Source: a virus
Reading direction: 5' to 3' (one strand)
IMG/VR virus record: IMGVR_UViG_3300035698_003651
Coordinates: 1 to 36,758 of that record
Length of the DNA: 36,758 bases
Shown: piece by piece, positions 29,269 through 36,758 of the stretch
Layout: every line of letters starts with the position of its first letter
Numbering within the stretch: position 1 is the first letter of the stretch
Position numbers and translations under genes: made by a program
Notes under the pieces: generated by a model
Database searches by the model: none
Seen by the model: the letters and a program-made list of their open reading frames with translations, nothing else
Told to the model about the DNA's origin: nothing

Positions 29269-29420
29269 CAACCTTCTCAATTACCCCGTGCGAGAAGAAG
29301 TTTATACAATACTGTAGAGAGTACGGATATCTTGAAATTAAACTAACTATACACAATGGAGAGCCTACAATGGCTCGTGAAGTAGAGCGTAGTATACGCT
29401 TTGACTTGTCAGATGATTAG
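29265..29420 (+). CDS. DUF2292-like small protein
   Basis: A 51-residue protein: a short helix (TPCEKKFIQYCREY) then GYLEIKLTIHNGEPTMAREV and ERSIRFDL. The glycine-strand-HNGEP turn and a final basic strand match the YezD/DUF2292 pattern (Gly-x-hydrophobic strand, H-x-G-x-hydrophobic). Function of that family is not established. Its ATG overlaps the glycosyltransferase stop, so it is the last gene of the island, directly before the portal promoter. Confidence 0.58.
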   Translation: MTTFSITPCEKKFIQYCREYGYLEIKLTIHNGEPTMAREVERSIRFDLSDD

Positions 29421-29433
29421 GTAGTGGTATAAT
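29406..29433 (+). promoter_or_regulatory. Promoter of the portal-fibre block
   Basis: TTGTCA (29406-29411), 16 bases, then TATAAT (29428-29433) preceded by TGG, the same TGGTATAAT as at 18461-18469. The expected start site is about 29440, so transcription enters the double hairpin at 29448-29488 before reaching the portal start at 29499. Confidence 0.68.
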
Positions 29434-29447
29434 TAAGATCACCTTAG

Positions 29448-29488
29448 CCGAAAACGGAGAGGAAACGTATGTTTTTCTCCGTTTTTTT
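29448..29488 (+). promoter_or_regulatory. Attenuator-like double hairpin, copy B
   Basis: A mini-hairpin CCG-AAAA-CGG (29448-29457) shares its right arm with the foot of a longer hairpin. In the longer hairpin, 29455-29466 pairs with 29471-29481 over 11 pairs with one bulge around the tetraloop GTAT (29467-29470), followed by seven T (29482-29488). Layout, loop sequence, bulge and T-tract are the same as at 204-244, although the stem sequences differ. This compensatory difference argues that the structure, not the sequence, is conserved. Confidence 0.62.
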
Positions 29489-29498
29489 AATCAAAATT

Positions 29499-31811
29499 AT
29501 GCCAAATAGACTACAAAAGACCCTCCAAAAATGGCTCGGAGTTCCGCATAGACAAGCGGAAAAAGCGAAAGTGAGGCGTGGATCAGTGCCATTTACGGAT
29601 TCAGCATCAATTGGGCAACCAGAATACGCTGATATGAAGCTCCAAGCACAGATGGAGCAGTATAAATCGTGGGTTTATGCGTGTATTAGACGAATAGCAG
29701 ACGAACTCGCCACGATAGAATTAAGGTTATACAAAAAGAAGACAGATGATAACAGTGAAGAAGTTACAGAACACCCTGCGTTGGATGTGATTAATTTTGG
29801 CAACAACCAGATGACCAAATCTCAACTATTATCGATATATGGTTCTATGAGTCAGCTATCGGGTGAAAATTACTGGTGGATTATTAAGTCTGGCACAGAA
29901 CCGCAGATGATATTCCCCTACTTCAACCCTGCAAACATATCAGTTAATACAAAGAACCAATTTATCTCTAGTTTCACTTATGGCGTACCAGGCACAGGGC
30001 AGACGATTGATTTCAAGACTGATGAGATGATCCAGTTTAAAAAGATCGATCCACTCAATGCTTATAGAGGTACAAGTCCCGTTAAGTCTGCGGGTATTGA
30101 TATTGATATTGAACAGGAATCTAATAAGTTCAATTGGAACTTCTTTAAAAATGGAGCTCAGGTTGGTGGAATGCTCTCGACAGATCAGGAGCTTTCAGAC
30201 ACTACAAGAGAGCGATTACTTAAACTATTTGAAAGTAAACATCAAGGTGGAAAGAATGCTCACAAGACAATGGTTGTGGAGCAAGGTTTAGATTACAAGC
30301 AAATTGCAGAGACACATCAAGATATGCAATTCAACGATCAGCAGAAGTTTGCACGAGATAAGATACTCGCAATCTTCGGAGTCCCGAAGTCTGTACTAGG
30401 CATTGTAGAGGATGTGAACAGAGCTAATGCAGAGGCTAGTAACTTTGTGTTCATGCGGTACACAGTCAAGCCAGCGATGCGAGAGTTTGTAGATCAACTC
30501 AACGAATTTTATCTGCCGATGTTCACTGGCACAGAGGATATGTACTTTGACTTCGATGATCCAGTACCAGAGGATGTTGAGGCTAGAAATAAAGTTAACG
30601 CTACTGCACTTTCATCTGGTTGGAGATCTATAAATGAAGTACGACAAGAGGAAGGACGTGATCCAGTTAAAGGTGGTGATGCTCTATGGATGCCAGCTAA
30701 TCAATTACAGGTAGCTTCAACCGATGACTCTGAAGCAGTAGAAGCTCCGAAAGAAGAGAAGCACGTTATGAAAAAGTACGGTAAGCCACGAAATCAGAAG
30801 ATTAAAGAGACTATTGAAGGGCATAAACATATATTCAAGAAGATGTTGCCTAAGAGAAAGTTTGACGAGTCTAAAGTCAAATCGAACTGGGCTTTAAAAT
30901 ATTGGTCAAACAAAATGGTAAAGACCGACAAGCGAGAGGCTGAGTGGAAGAAAAGACTATTGGTAGAATGGAAGAAACAAGCTGACAGGGTTATAAAGAC
31001 TGTGATGAAGAAAGCTCCACGTTCAAAGAGCATTGAATTTCTTTTCGACCTAGTAAAAGAGAACAAGATTATGGCAGCCGCCTTCGGAGGTTCATACCTT
31101 AGTATACTAGAACAGTTTGGTGAGGAAGGCTTAAACACAATTGGACTAAGTGGCTTCGATACAGCTGATGAGATGATTAACTATATTGATAAGATGGACT
31201 TGAAGTTCGCTAACTCCATGAACATAGAGACCAGAGAGAGGATCAGGAATATAATCAAAGAAGGAATTACAGATGGGCAACCAATCAACACCGTTAGGGA
31301 CAATCTTGATACGATCTTTAAGGACAAGATAAGATCTGCAAAGATCGCAAGGACAGAAGTGTCGAGGGTATCTAACTACGGGACTAAGCAGGGATGGATT
31401 CAGTCTGGTGTTGTCGATAGGATTGAGTGGTTGACGGCTGGAGATGAAAGAGTGTGTCCTTTCTGTACGAGCATGATGGATAAATCACAAACGAATGGTA
31501 AGACGATCGACATTCAAGACAACTTCTTTGAACTCGGTGATGTAATTAACGCTGTTGACAAGAATACTGGGAAGTCAGTAAGCATGAAGATAGACTATGA
31601 GCCGATACAAATGGGAGCATTGCATGTCAATTGTAGGTGTACTGCTATCCCAATCACTACCTCAAAGTCAGGTCTTGTGATCGCTAGGAAGAACCTCAAG
31701 CAAGAGAGTGATGAAGCTGATCGAAAGAAAACCGAAGCAGATGAAAAGCTGAAGGTTGTCCGCAAAGAACAAGCTCAACTAGAGAAATTTAAAGAAGAGC
31801 TAAATGAATAA
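29499..31811 (+). CDS. Portal protein fused to a MuF-like domain
   Basis: A 770-residue protein from ATG 29499; a start at 29469 would put the first ten residues inside the terminator-like hairpin. Residues up to about 420 are an HK97-type portal (PF04860): YKSWVYACIRRIADELATIE, GENYWWIIKSGTEPQMIFPY, GTSPVKSAG and KILAIFGVPKSVLGI. A linker is followed by a MuF / minor head domain (PF04233) at about 560-690 with RSAKIARTEVSRVSNYGTKQ, then DERVCPFCTSMMD and GALHVNCRC, containing possible zinc ligands. The tail is a long charged helix. The portal is the DNA channel; MuF proteins are virion components, often injected. Confidence 0.9.
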   Translation: MPNRLQKTLQKWLGVPHRQAEKAKVRRGSVPFTDSASIGQPEYADMKLQAQMEQYKSWVYACIRRIADELATIELRLYKKKTDDNSEEVTEHPALDVINFGNNQMTKSQLLSIYGSMSQLSGENYWWIIKSGTEPQMIFPYFNPANISVNTKNQFISSFTYGVPGTGQTIDFKTDEMIQFKKIDPLNAYRGTSPVKSAGIDIDIEQESNKFNWNFFKNGAQVGGMLSTDQELSDTTRERLLKLFESKHQGGKNAHKTMVVEQGLDYKQIAETHQDMQFNDQQKFARDKILAIFGVPKSVLGIVEDVNRANAEASNFVFMRYTVKPAMREFVDQLNEFYLPMFTGTEDMYFDFDDPVPEDVEARNKVNATALSSGWRSINEVRQEEGRDPVKGGDALWMPANQLQVASTDDSEAVEAPKEEKHVMKKYGKPRNQKIKETIEGHKHIFKKMLPKRKFDESKVKSNWALKYWSNKMVKTDKREAEWKKRLLVEWKKQADRVIKTVMKKAPRSKSIEFLFDLVKENKIMAAAFGGSYLSILEQFGEEGLNTIGLSGFDTADEMINYIDKMDLKFANSMNIETRERIRNIIKEGITDGQPINTVRDNLDTIFKDKIRSAKIARTEVSRVSNYGTKQGWIQSGVVDRIEWLTAGDERVCPFCTSMMDKSQTNGKTIDIQDNFFELGDVINAVDKNTGKSVSMKIDYEPIQMGALHVNCRCTAIPITTSKSGLVIARKNLKQESDEADRKKTEADEKLKVVRKEQAQLEKFKEELNE

Positions 31812-32610
31812 GCAAGAACTCAAAGAAATTAAAGAGAATGTCAGACACAAGAAGCTGATAACGACTTTGAATAACATCAGCAAAGAACTCAAGGGACAAG
31901 ATAAGGAGGTCGTAAAGGCAGTCGAGAAAGTTTTGAGTGGCAAGACAGAAATTACTGTCAACAAACCAGATGAAGTTAGTGTGAAGAACTTCCCCGAACA
32001 GAAAGAAGTTAAGATCCCCGAGTACCCTACCGAGATAAAGGTAACCAACTTCCCAGAACAACAACAGTTCCCCAAGATTCCAGAGATTAAAATACCAGAT
32101 AAGGTAGAAGTGAAGAAGCCGAGCTGGTTTAAATCATTCAGCGATAACAGGATTGTCAAACAAGTGACGACCTCAGCGTTAGCGATTATCAACGGATTTA
32201 AAATCGCGTTAGAGGAACATGAAGAACCGAAGAATGCTCTTGCCGTTAAGCTGATTGATGAGAATGGGAACGTATATACAGCGTGGAGCGGTGGAGGTGG
32301 CGGAGGCGGTGGTATAACTGGTCCGATAGAGATTAAAGCTCCTAGTGTATGCGGTAATGGTCAAACAACTGTTGCTGCCGCAGGTACAGCTGTTGTTTTA
32401 GCCGCCGCAACCAATTGTAAGTCGGTAACTGTCAAAGCCCTAGCTGGTAACTCGGCTAATGTGTATGTGGGAAGTGCGACTGTCACGGCTGCCAATGGAT
32501 TTGTGCTTGATAACGGAGATACAGTCTCAATAGATATAGACAACTTGGATGATATATATATTGACGTTGATACCAACGGAGAGGGTGTTTCATATATTTA
32601 CGTCCAGTAA
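31804..32610 (+). CDS. Probable virion protein with Pro-rich linker and Gly8 tract
   Basis: A 268-residue protein in three parts: an N-terminal helical coil (LKEIKENVRHKKLITTLNNI), a repeat-like stretch of short strands separated by Pro (VKNFPEQKEVKIPEYP, then IKVTNFPEQ and IPEIKIPDKVEVKKP), and after a run of eight Gly a C-terminal beta domain (VTVKALAGNSANVYVGSATV, then DTVSIDIDNLDDIYIDV). The pattern fits a head-attached fibre or decoration protein; I recognise the VTNFPEQ type repeat as frequent in phage structural proteins. Its start overlaps the portal stop, linking it to the head. Confidence 0.62.
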   Translation: MNKQELKEIKENVRHKKLITTLNNISKELKGQDKEVVKAVEKVLSGKTEITVNKPDEVSVKNFPEQKEVKIPEYPTEIKVTNFPEQQQFPKIPEIKIPDKVEVKKPSWFKSFSDNRIVKQVTTSALAIINGFKIALEEHEEPKNALAVKLIDENGNVYTAWSGGGGGGGGITGPIEIKAPSVCGNGQTTVAAAGTAVVLAAATNCKSVTVKALAGNSANVYVGSATVTAANGFVLDNGDTVSIDIDNLDDIYIDVDTNGEGVSYIYVQ

Positions 32611-32623
32611 GGAGAACTAATTA

Positions 32624-35600
32624 ATGTCAGGCATAGGGCGAACACAAGCTACTAATAGTTTTGCTGATGATTTCGTCAGTAGAGATTTTGTTAATGGATC
32701 GTTTAAGGAAACATTTGATGCCCTAGTCACAAGTGCTGGAGGTGTTGTTACAATGTCACTCGAACAAAGTGGTGGTGGTGATCTGAATATGCAGTTCAGT
32801 GATGGCGATACGCTACTTGATACAACACCAGCCGTTACGATAGCCCTGACAGTAGGGAGTGACGCATCACCACGGGCTAATTATATTTACATACCGATAG
32901 CGACTAAAGTTTTAACCTTATCCATTGTAGGATTTCCAGCAACCGAACATATCAAGGTTGGGTATTTTTTCGTACCTAGTGCTGCTTATGTTGCGAGTGA
33001 TGGGTGTTATATTAACCAGAACTGGAACGATCACTTGATGGGAACTAACAATGAGGGTCACATGTTGCACATGGCAGAACGTGCCAGACGTGATGGGGCG
33101 TATTATTTCTCAGGCATAGACCCTAATGGCAATGACCAAGCCGCAGCTTCGTCTTATTTTGATTATGTTGGAGCAACCGAGAGTTACTTCATGTCAACGG
33201 CTGGTATCGTCTATCAAATGCACCAACACGCTACACTAGCTATCGACAGTCGTGTCGGCTCAGGTGATATTCACGTTGCAAATTGGCTTGGCGATAACTA
33301 CCACGATATACACAACCTTGCTGATATAGTCGCTGATAGTGCTGGCGGAGCTTTGAATAACAAATACTTTAATCTGTTCTTCTTCGCTGTTTGTAACAAG
33401 ACTGGTGAGTATTCACCAATGATGTGTATGTTGCCTAGCGGTAGTTATTCGTCTGCCTCCTCAGCCCAGAATGATGTTGATGGATATGATAATCTTGATA
33501 TGCCAAGACAGTTCAGCTTGGATTCATCGACTGGTGTACCCGTGTGTCGTATGACCCTGAGGTGGTCTGGTGGTACAAATACACTTACTCATATATCAAC
33601 AACAGATCTAAGAACTGGCGGTATCACAGCTTCGGGTGGAGGGACTGGGTCGCTTACCAACTTTGCTGATAATCAGTTTACAGTATTTGATGAAGCGGAC
33701 ATTACAAAGATAATGGCGTTTGATGTGGGTACTGATATCACGACTGGTACAACACGGACTTACATAGTACCCGACAATGATGGAACACTTGCCCTGCTTG
33801 ATGGTGTTGCAGGCGGACAGCTTCTCAATGGCGGAGTTAATGCTGGTGATGACCTAACGCTACAATCCACTAGTGACGCTACTAAGGGTGAGATTATAGC
33901 AAACGATGATTTTAAGGCATTGGCTAATGTTGGAATAGGAACTGCACCATCTTACCCACTACATCTTTCATCGGCTAGTGATGACGCTGTGTTTATGACA
34001 ATGGCACTCAATGCGGCGGCGGCTGCTTCTACTGGAATGACCTATCAGTTTACAACGGCGGGTGCAGGTACAGACCCAATAACAGGATTATATTGCCAGA
34101 TGCTTGCTGGTACAACTACTACTGGTCAAGCAGCTGCTCTTAACTTAGAGAACAATACAACAGGTGCAGAATCAATCGGTGGGCGTATGGTTGTTAGTGG
34201 AGCTGCGACAGACAATATTGGGTTACTGCTTTCTGCCTCGAATGGTACAGACCAGAATATGGCCTTCTCTGCTGTTTCAACACTTCCAGTAGCTTCTTCA
34301 GATACTATTGTTCAAGCTGTTAAGATTGAAGCTACCACAGGCGGTACATCGGCAACTTGTGAACCCCACACTTTCTATGGAACTTTAGGTGGTACATTTA
34401 CTTCTGCAAAAGATAGTCATGGAATGCAGTTTGTTAATAATGTGACTAATACTGGTGGTGGGTTTACTGAAGGTGCAAGGTTTTGTACATATACTATTGC
34501 CAATTCTTGTAATAAGGGATTGGATTTGTATGCTGCTAATGGTGTGAAGAACTATGGTTTTATATCTACAGCCGAGAGTCCTAGTTATGGTTCTTGTACT
34601 GATAATTATGGTGGTATACTTATTGCTCGTAATGCGACTGTTACAAACGAAGCTGTTCGAGCAACATCAACGCTAGCGGCCGCAGCTGGCTCTCCCGTAC
34701 AGGGACACTATTTCAAAACCACTGCTGCGGGAAGTGCCAAGCATTGGCAGCGTGGTATTTATAGCGAATTGGCAGACGGCTACTCTGGAAGCGGTACTAC
34801 CGCTGCAATATACGCAAACAACCTTAATGTTAATGAAGGTACTGGTACTGATATTGGACTTTTGTGTGAGGGTAATGATTATGCCCTCCATGCTAGTAGC
34901 CTTGGCGTTGGGGATGGAAACATACTTGTTGATGGTTCAGCTACAATCGGCGGAGGTTATGGAAGTACGGGAGTTACTATAAGTGCTACTGGTAACATAC
35001 AAGCTGATGGCGTGTTGACAATTGATGGAGCGGCCACTTTAAATAATGATGGTGGTGATGCTGACGTTACTATTAAGGGTCAGACGGATGATAACTTATT
35101 ATGGACTGATGCTTCAGTAGACCAAGTTTTGATAGGAACAACTGGATTGGCTGCACCTTATTTTCAGGCTGAGAAACTCGAGGCGTTTGAGACTTTATCT
35201 GGTAATAGTAAGGTTGCCTATTCGTTTGCGGCAGATTTAGGTACGAGTTGTACTGGCGGTAATTATCAGTCAAATTTGGGGGTGAGGTGTAAAGCAACAA
35301 CAACAACGGTAGATACCTATTACTATTCAGGAGATATTGAGTGTGTGATGAGTGCTGACTGTACGGAAGGACACGGCATTGGGTCTTATTCCTCTGCTAG
35401 TGTTGCGGCGGGTGGAAAGGTGCAGACACTTCATGGCATAGAGGCGTTCGCATACACAGAGGGAACTGGTGTTAGTAATGCTGCTGTGGACACTTGTGCA
35501 TCTGCTTACTTCCACGGGCCAGTTAAGGGTGAGGCAGGGGATACGTTGACTAATGCTTACGCTGCTTATTTTGCAGCACCTACGCACGGTGATACACTCA

Positions 35601-36040
35601 ACTATTCAATCCGAGCGGCTGGGGATGTATTGTTTGAGGGCGAGATTGAGGGTAAAGCAGCTTATTTTGATGGTTGTGAGAACAATGGAGCGGCTTCTAC
35701 TCAGTACCTTGATATGAACAATGGTACGATAATGGCTGCTAATCGTGGCTACCCAATGATGCGGGATGGGTCTATTACTGGTGTGGCTGGGCTAGTTACA
35801 GTGGCGGGTTACGCGGGTGCAGGAACTTGTGAGATACAAGCCAGAATAAGTGGTAGTGAAGTATTTAAGACGAGTATCACCATTGATGGTAATGGCAAGA
35901 AGACCAACCAAACCACTCAGGCTAGGGGTACGGATACCTTTAGTGCTGGCGACAGCTTAGAGATATACTTCGAGAAGACATCAGGAACGTACAGTGCTGG
36001 TTATCCAACTGGCATTATAGAAGTTATTTATGACGATTAA
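32624..36040 (+). CDS. Large fibre-like structural protein
   Basis: An 1138-residue, Gly, Ser, Thr and Ala-rich, beta-dominated protein, the largest gene here. It has a relatively ordered N-terminal domain (residues 1-350, ADDFVSRDFVNGSFKETFDA and onward, with many Trp, His, Tyr), a long repetitive centre with coil-like turns (IGTAPSYPLHLSS near 440, similar to phage fibre cores), and a C-terminal head domain (residues 1040-1138, MMRDGSITGVAGLV and FSAGDSLEIYFEK) resembling receptor-binding beta sandwiches. It has a GGAG ribosome site, unusual in this genome. It probably binds the host; attachment to the head or tail is not clear. Confidence 0.72.
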   Translation: MSGIGRTQATNSFADDFVSRDFVNGSFKETFDALVTSAGGVVTMSLEQSGGGDLNMQFSDGDTLLDTTPAVTIALTVGSDASPRANYIYIPIATKVLTLSIVGFPATEHIKVGYFFVPSAAYVASDGCYINQNWNDHLMGTNNEGHMLHMAERARRDGAYYFSGIDPNGNDQAAASSYFDYVGATESYFMSTAGIVYQMHQHATLAIDSRVGSGDIHVANWLGDNYHDIHNLADIVADSAGGALNNKYFNLFFFAVCNKTGEYSPMMCMLPSGSYSSASSAQNDVDGYDNLDMPRQFSLDSSTGVPVCRMTLRWSGGTNTLTHISTTDLRTGGITASGGGTGSLTNFADNQFTVFDEADITKIMAFDVGTDITTGTTRTYIVPDNDGTLALLDGVAGGQLLNGGVNAGDDLTLQSTSDATKGEIIANDDFKALANVGIGTAPSYPLHLSSASDDAVFMTMALNAAAAASTGMTYQFTTAGAGTDPITGLYCQMLAGTTTTGQAAALNLENNTTGAESIGGRMVVSGAATDNIGLLLSASNGTDQNMAFSAVSTLPVASSDTIVQAVKIEATTGGTSATCEPHTFYGTLGGTFTSAKDSHGMQFVNNVTNTGGGFTEGARFCTYTIANSCNKGLDLYAANGVKNYGFISTAESPSYGSCTDNYGGILIARNATVTNEAVRATSTLAAAAGSPVQGHYFKTTAAGSAKHWQRGIYSELADGYSGSGTTAAIYANNLNVNEGTGTDIGLLCEGNDYALHASSLGVGDGNILVDGSATIGGGYGSTGVTISATGNIQADGVLTIDGAATLNNDGGDADVTIKGQTDDNLLWTDASVDQVLIGTTGLAAPYFQAEKLEAFETLSGNSKVAYSFAADLGTSCTGGNYQSNLGVRCKATTTTVDTYYYSGDIECVMSADCTEGHGIGSYSSASVAAGGKVQTLHGIEAFAYTEGTGVSNAAVDTCASAYFHGPVKGEAGDTLTNAYAAYFAAPTHGDTLNYSIRAAGDVLFEGEIEGKAAYFDGCENNGAASTQYLDMNNGTIMAANRGYPMMRDGSITGVAGLVTVAGYAGAGTCEIQARISGSEVFKTSITIDGNGKKTNQTTQARGTDTFSAGDSLEIYFEKTSGTYSAGYPTGIIEVIYDD

Positions 36041-36049
36041 ACAAAACAC

Positions 36050-36406
36050 ATGGGACTACAAAAAGCATATTCAAGGGCATCGGGAACAGACTTCCCTGAA
36101 GCCTATCACAAGATTATCAAAATTTGCACTGACAAGTTGCAGGGTAAAGTTAAGTTGAGCGTAGCAACATACAAGGACAAAGAATTCGCCGATGCTGGGA
36201 ATCCTTACGACCATTCATCGAATCATACAACTACTGAAGATGCGTTTAATGCAGAGTTTGTTGATGCTACAAAGACAATGTCGGCTTTAGATGCAAGTCT
36301 TCAGGCTGGCTATGAGTGCTTGAAGGATAAGTCGAAACTTGAAATAATAGCGGTAGGTCAAGAAGATGATTGTTATTATGATGCTGAAGATATATTAGAG
36401 GATTAA
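36050..36406 (+). CDS. Hypothetical protein after the fibre gene
   Basis: A 118-residue mostly helical protein: LQKAYSRASGTDFPEAYHKI, a short strand VKLSVATYKDKEF, then NAEFVDATKTMSALDASLQA and an acidic C-terminus with CYYDAEDILED. No family is recognised. The position directly after the large fibre gene suggests a fibre-associated or assembly role, such as a chaperone, but only by context. Confidence 0.6.
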   Translation: MGLQKAYSRASGTDFPEAYHKIIKICTDKLQGKVKLSVATYKDKEFADAGNPYDHSSNHTTTEDAFNAEFVDATKTMSALDASLQAGYECLKDKSKLEIIAVGQEDDCYYDAEDILED

Positions 36407-36422
36407 TAAATTAAATGAATAT

Positions 36423-36758
36423 ATGAGAACAATGAACCTGGTTTTGGATTACAAACTATCAGAGCAACTCAAGAAGGCAGGAACAAAGGCGGAGGTAATC
36501 ACTCTTAACTATTTAGTAGAAGCTCGTAAGGCTTTGTATGCGGGTGGCCAATCACTAGAACAGGCTAAGTTATGGGGTCGTATATTAGATGATTGTTATG
36601 ATAAGAATGGTGTTGCCATTAAGGAATTAGAACTATCGGAAGAAAGATTTGATGAAGTCAAACGTATTGTAAAAGATGGAAAAGTCCCCGCAGGACAGGA
36701 ACTAGTGGCACTACGAGTGGCTGAAGAGTTAGATAAAATAGATGCCCAGAAGGTTGAA
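36423..36758 (+). CDS. Hypothetical protein, N-terminal part (continues at position 2)
   Basis: The first 112 residues of a 116-residue protein whose last codons are at 128-142 on the other side of the junction. It reads as three or four helices (LVLDYKLSEQLKKAGTKAEV, then TLNYLVEARKALYAGG and SLEQAKLWGRILDDCYD) with a charged end. No family recognised. It has the AAATGAATATATG-type leader. It closes the portal-fibre block before the protease promoter. Confidence 0.8.
   Translation, partial: MRTMNLVLDYKLSEQLKKAGTKAEVITLNYLVEARKALYAGGQSLEQAKLWGRILDDCYDKNGVAIKELELSEERFDEVKRIVKDGKVPAGQELVALRVAEELDKIDAQKVE
36632..36758. repeat. Terminal direct repeat, right copy
   Basis: Identical to bases 1-127. 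See the left copy for interpretation: the sequence is a closed circle or a redundant linear molecule, and the two ends can be merged to give one intact gene. Confidence 0.95.

Noticed and set aside
29469-29498. Longer portal start (MFFSVFLIKI...)
   Set aside because: These codons lie within the hairpin and T-tract, and the resulting hydrophobic N-terminus is not portal-like; ATG 29499 is the natural start.

Overview
The window is the complete or near-complete genome of a tailed double-stranded DNA phage of bacteria, with an HK97-type capsid and a long non-contractile (siphovirus) tail. The first 127 bases are repeated exactly as the last 127 bases, and one gene reads through that junction (36423 to the end, then 2-142). 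The molecule is therefore circular or terminally redundant, with a unit length of about 36,631 bp. The host cannot be named. It is a bacterium: there are sigma-70-like promoters, an M23 peptidase and a 3D-domain protein for peptidoglycan. Most gene starts lack a Shine-Dalgarno sequence and instead have A/T-rich leaders (AAACAAATG on the minus strand, AAATAAATATATG on the plus strand), which argues against a classical SD-dependent host such as a typical Firmicute.

Layout. (1) 152-11293, plus strand: prohead protease, major capsid protein, four small connector and completion genes, tail tube, tail-assembly chaperone with a -1 frameshift, tape measure, distal tail protein, tail hub, beta-helix tail protein, then a membrane protein, an M23 peptidase and a holin-like protein. 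A bidirectional terminator follows at 11300-11322. (2) 11375-14869, minus strand: about fifteen small genes, many too short for routine calling: zinc-ribbon proteins, a ribbon-helix-helix protein, a DUF6948-like protein, a 3D-domain protein with no usable start, a protein with an SSB-like acidic tail, and a Ser/Asp-Gly repeat protein encoded by a hexanucleotide repeat. (3) 14880-16412: a divergent promoter region with a DnaA-box-like site, then a run of structured RNA: a long bulged stem-loop, a 194-nt RNA ending in a T-arm and CCA, further hairpins, and a multi-helix leader before the packaging genes. (4) 16421-18455: HNH endonuclease, small terminase, large terminase. (5) 18478-29268: an unusual 11-kb island of glycan and methyl-transfer genes (NodB-type deacetylase, several GT-A and GT-B glycosyltransferases including a GT4-GT2 fusion, four methyltransferases, a shortened sulfotransferase, a lone S4 RNA-binding domain) lying between the terminase and the portal. 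(6) 29428 to the end: portal fused to a MuF domain, a Gly-rich virion protein, an 1138-aa fibre-like protein and two small proteins, leading back across the junction to the protease.

How it fits together. Packaging, head, tail and lysis functions are all present. No DNA polymerase, primase, helicase, recombinase, integrase or repressor is recognisable, so replication is probably left to the host. The island carries transferases but no nucleotide-sugar synthesis, flippase or polymerase genes, so it more likely decorates virion proteins or modifies host surface glycans than builds a new polymer. The two virion blocks (portal block and protease block) each start with the same arrangement: a promoter, a tiny GAAAAC-containing hairpin, and a terminator-like hairpin with a GTAT loop and a T-tract. 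This suggests shared attenuation or antitermination control of late genes. That paired element, the structured leader before the terminase genes and the tRNA-like RNA are the most promising undescribed features.
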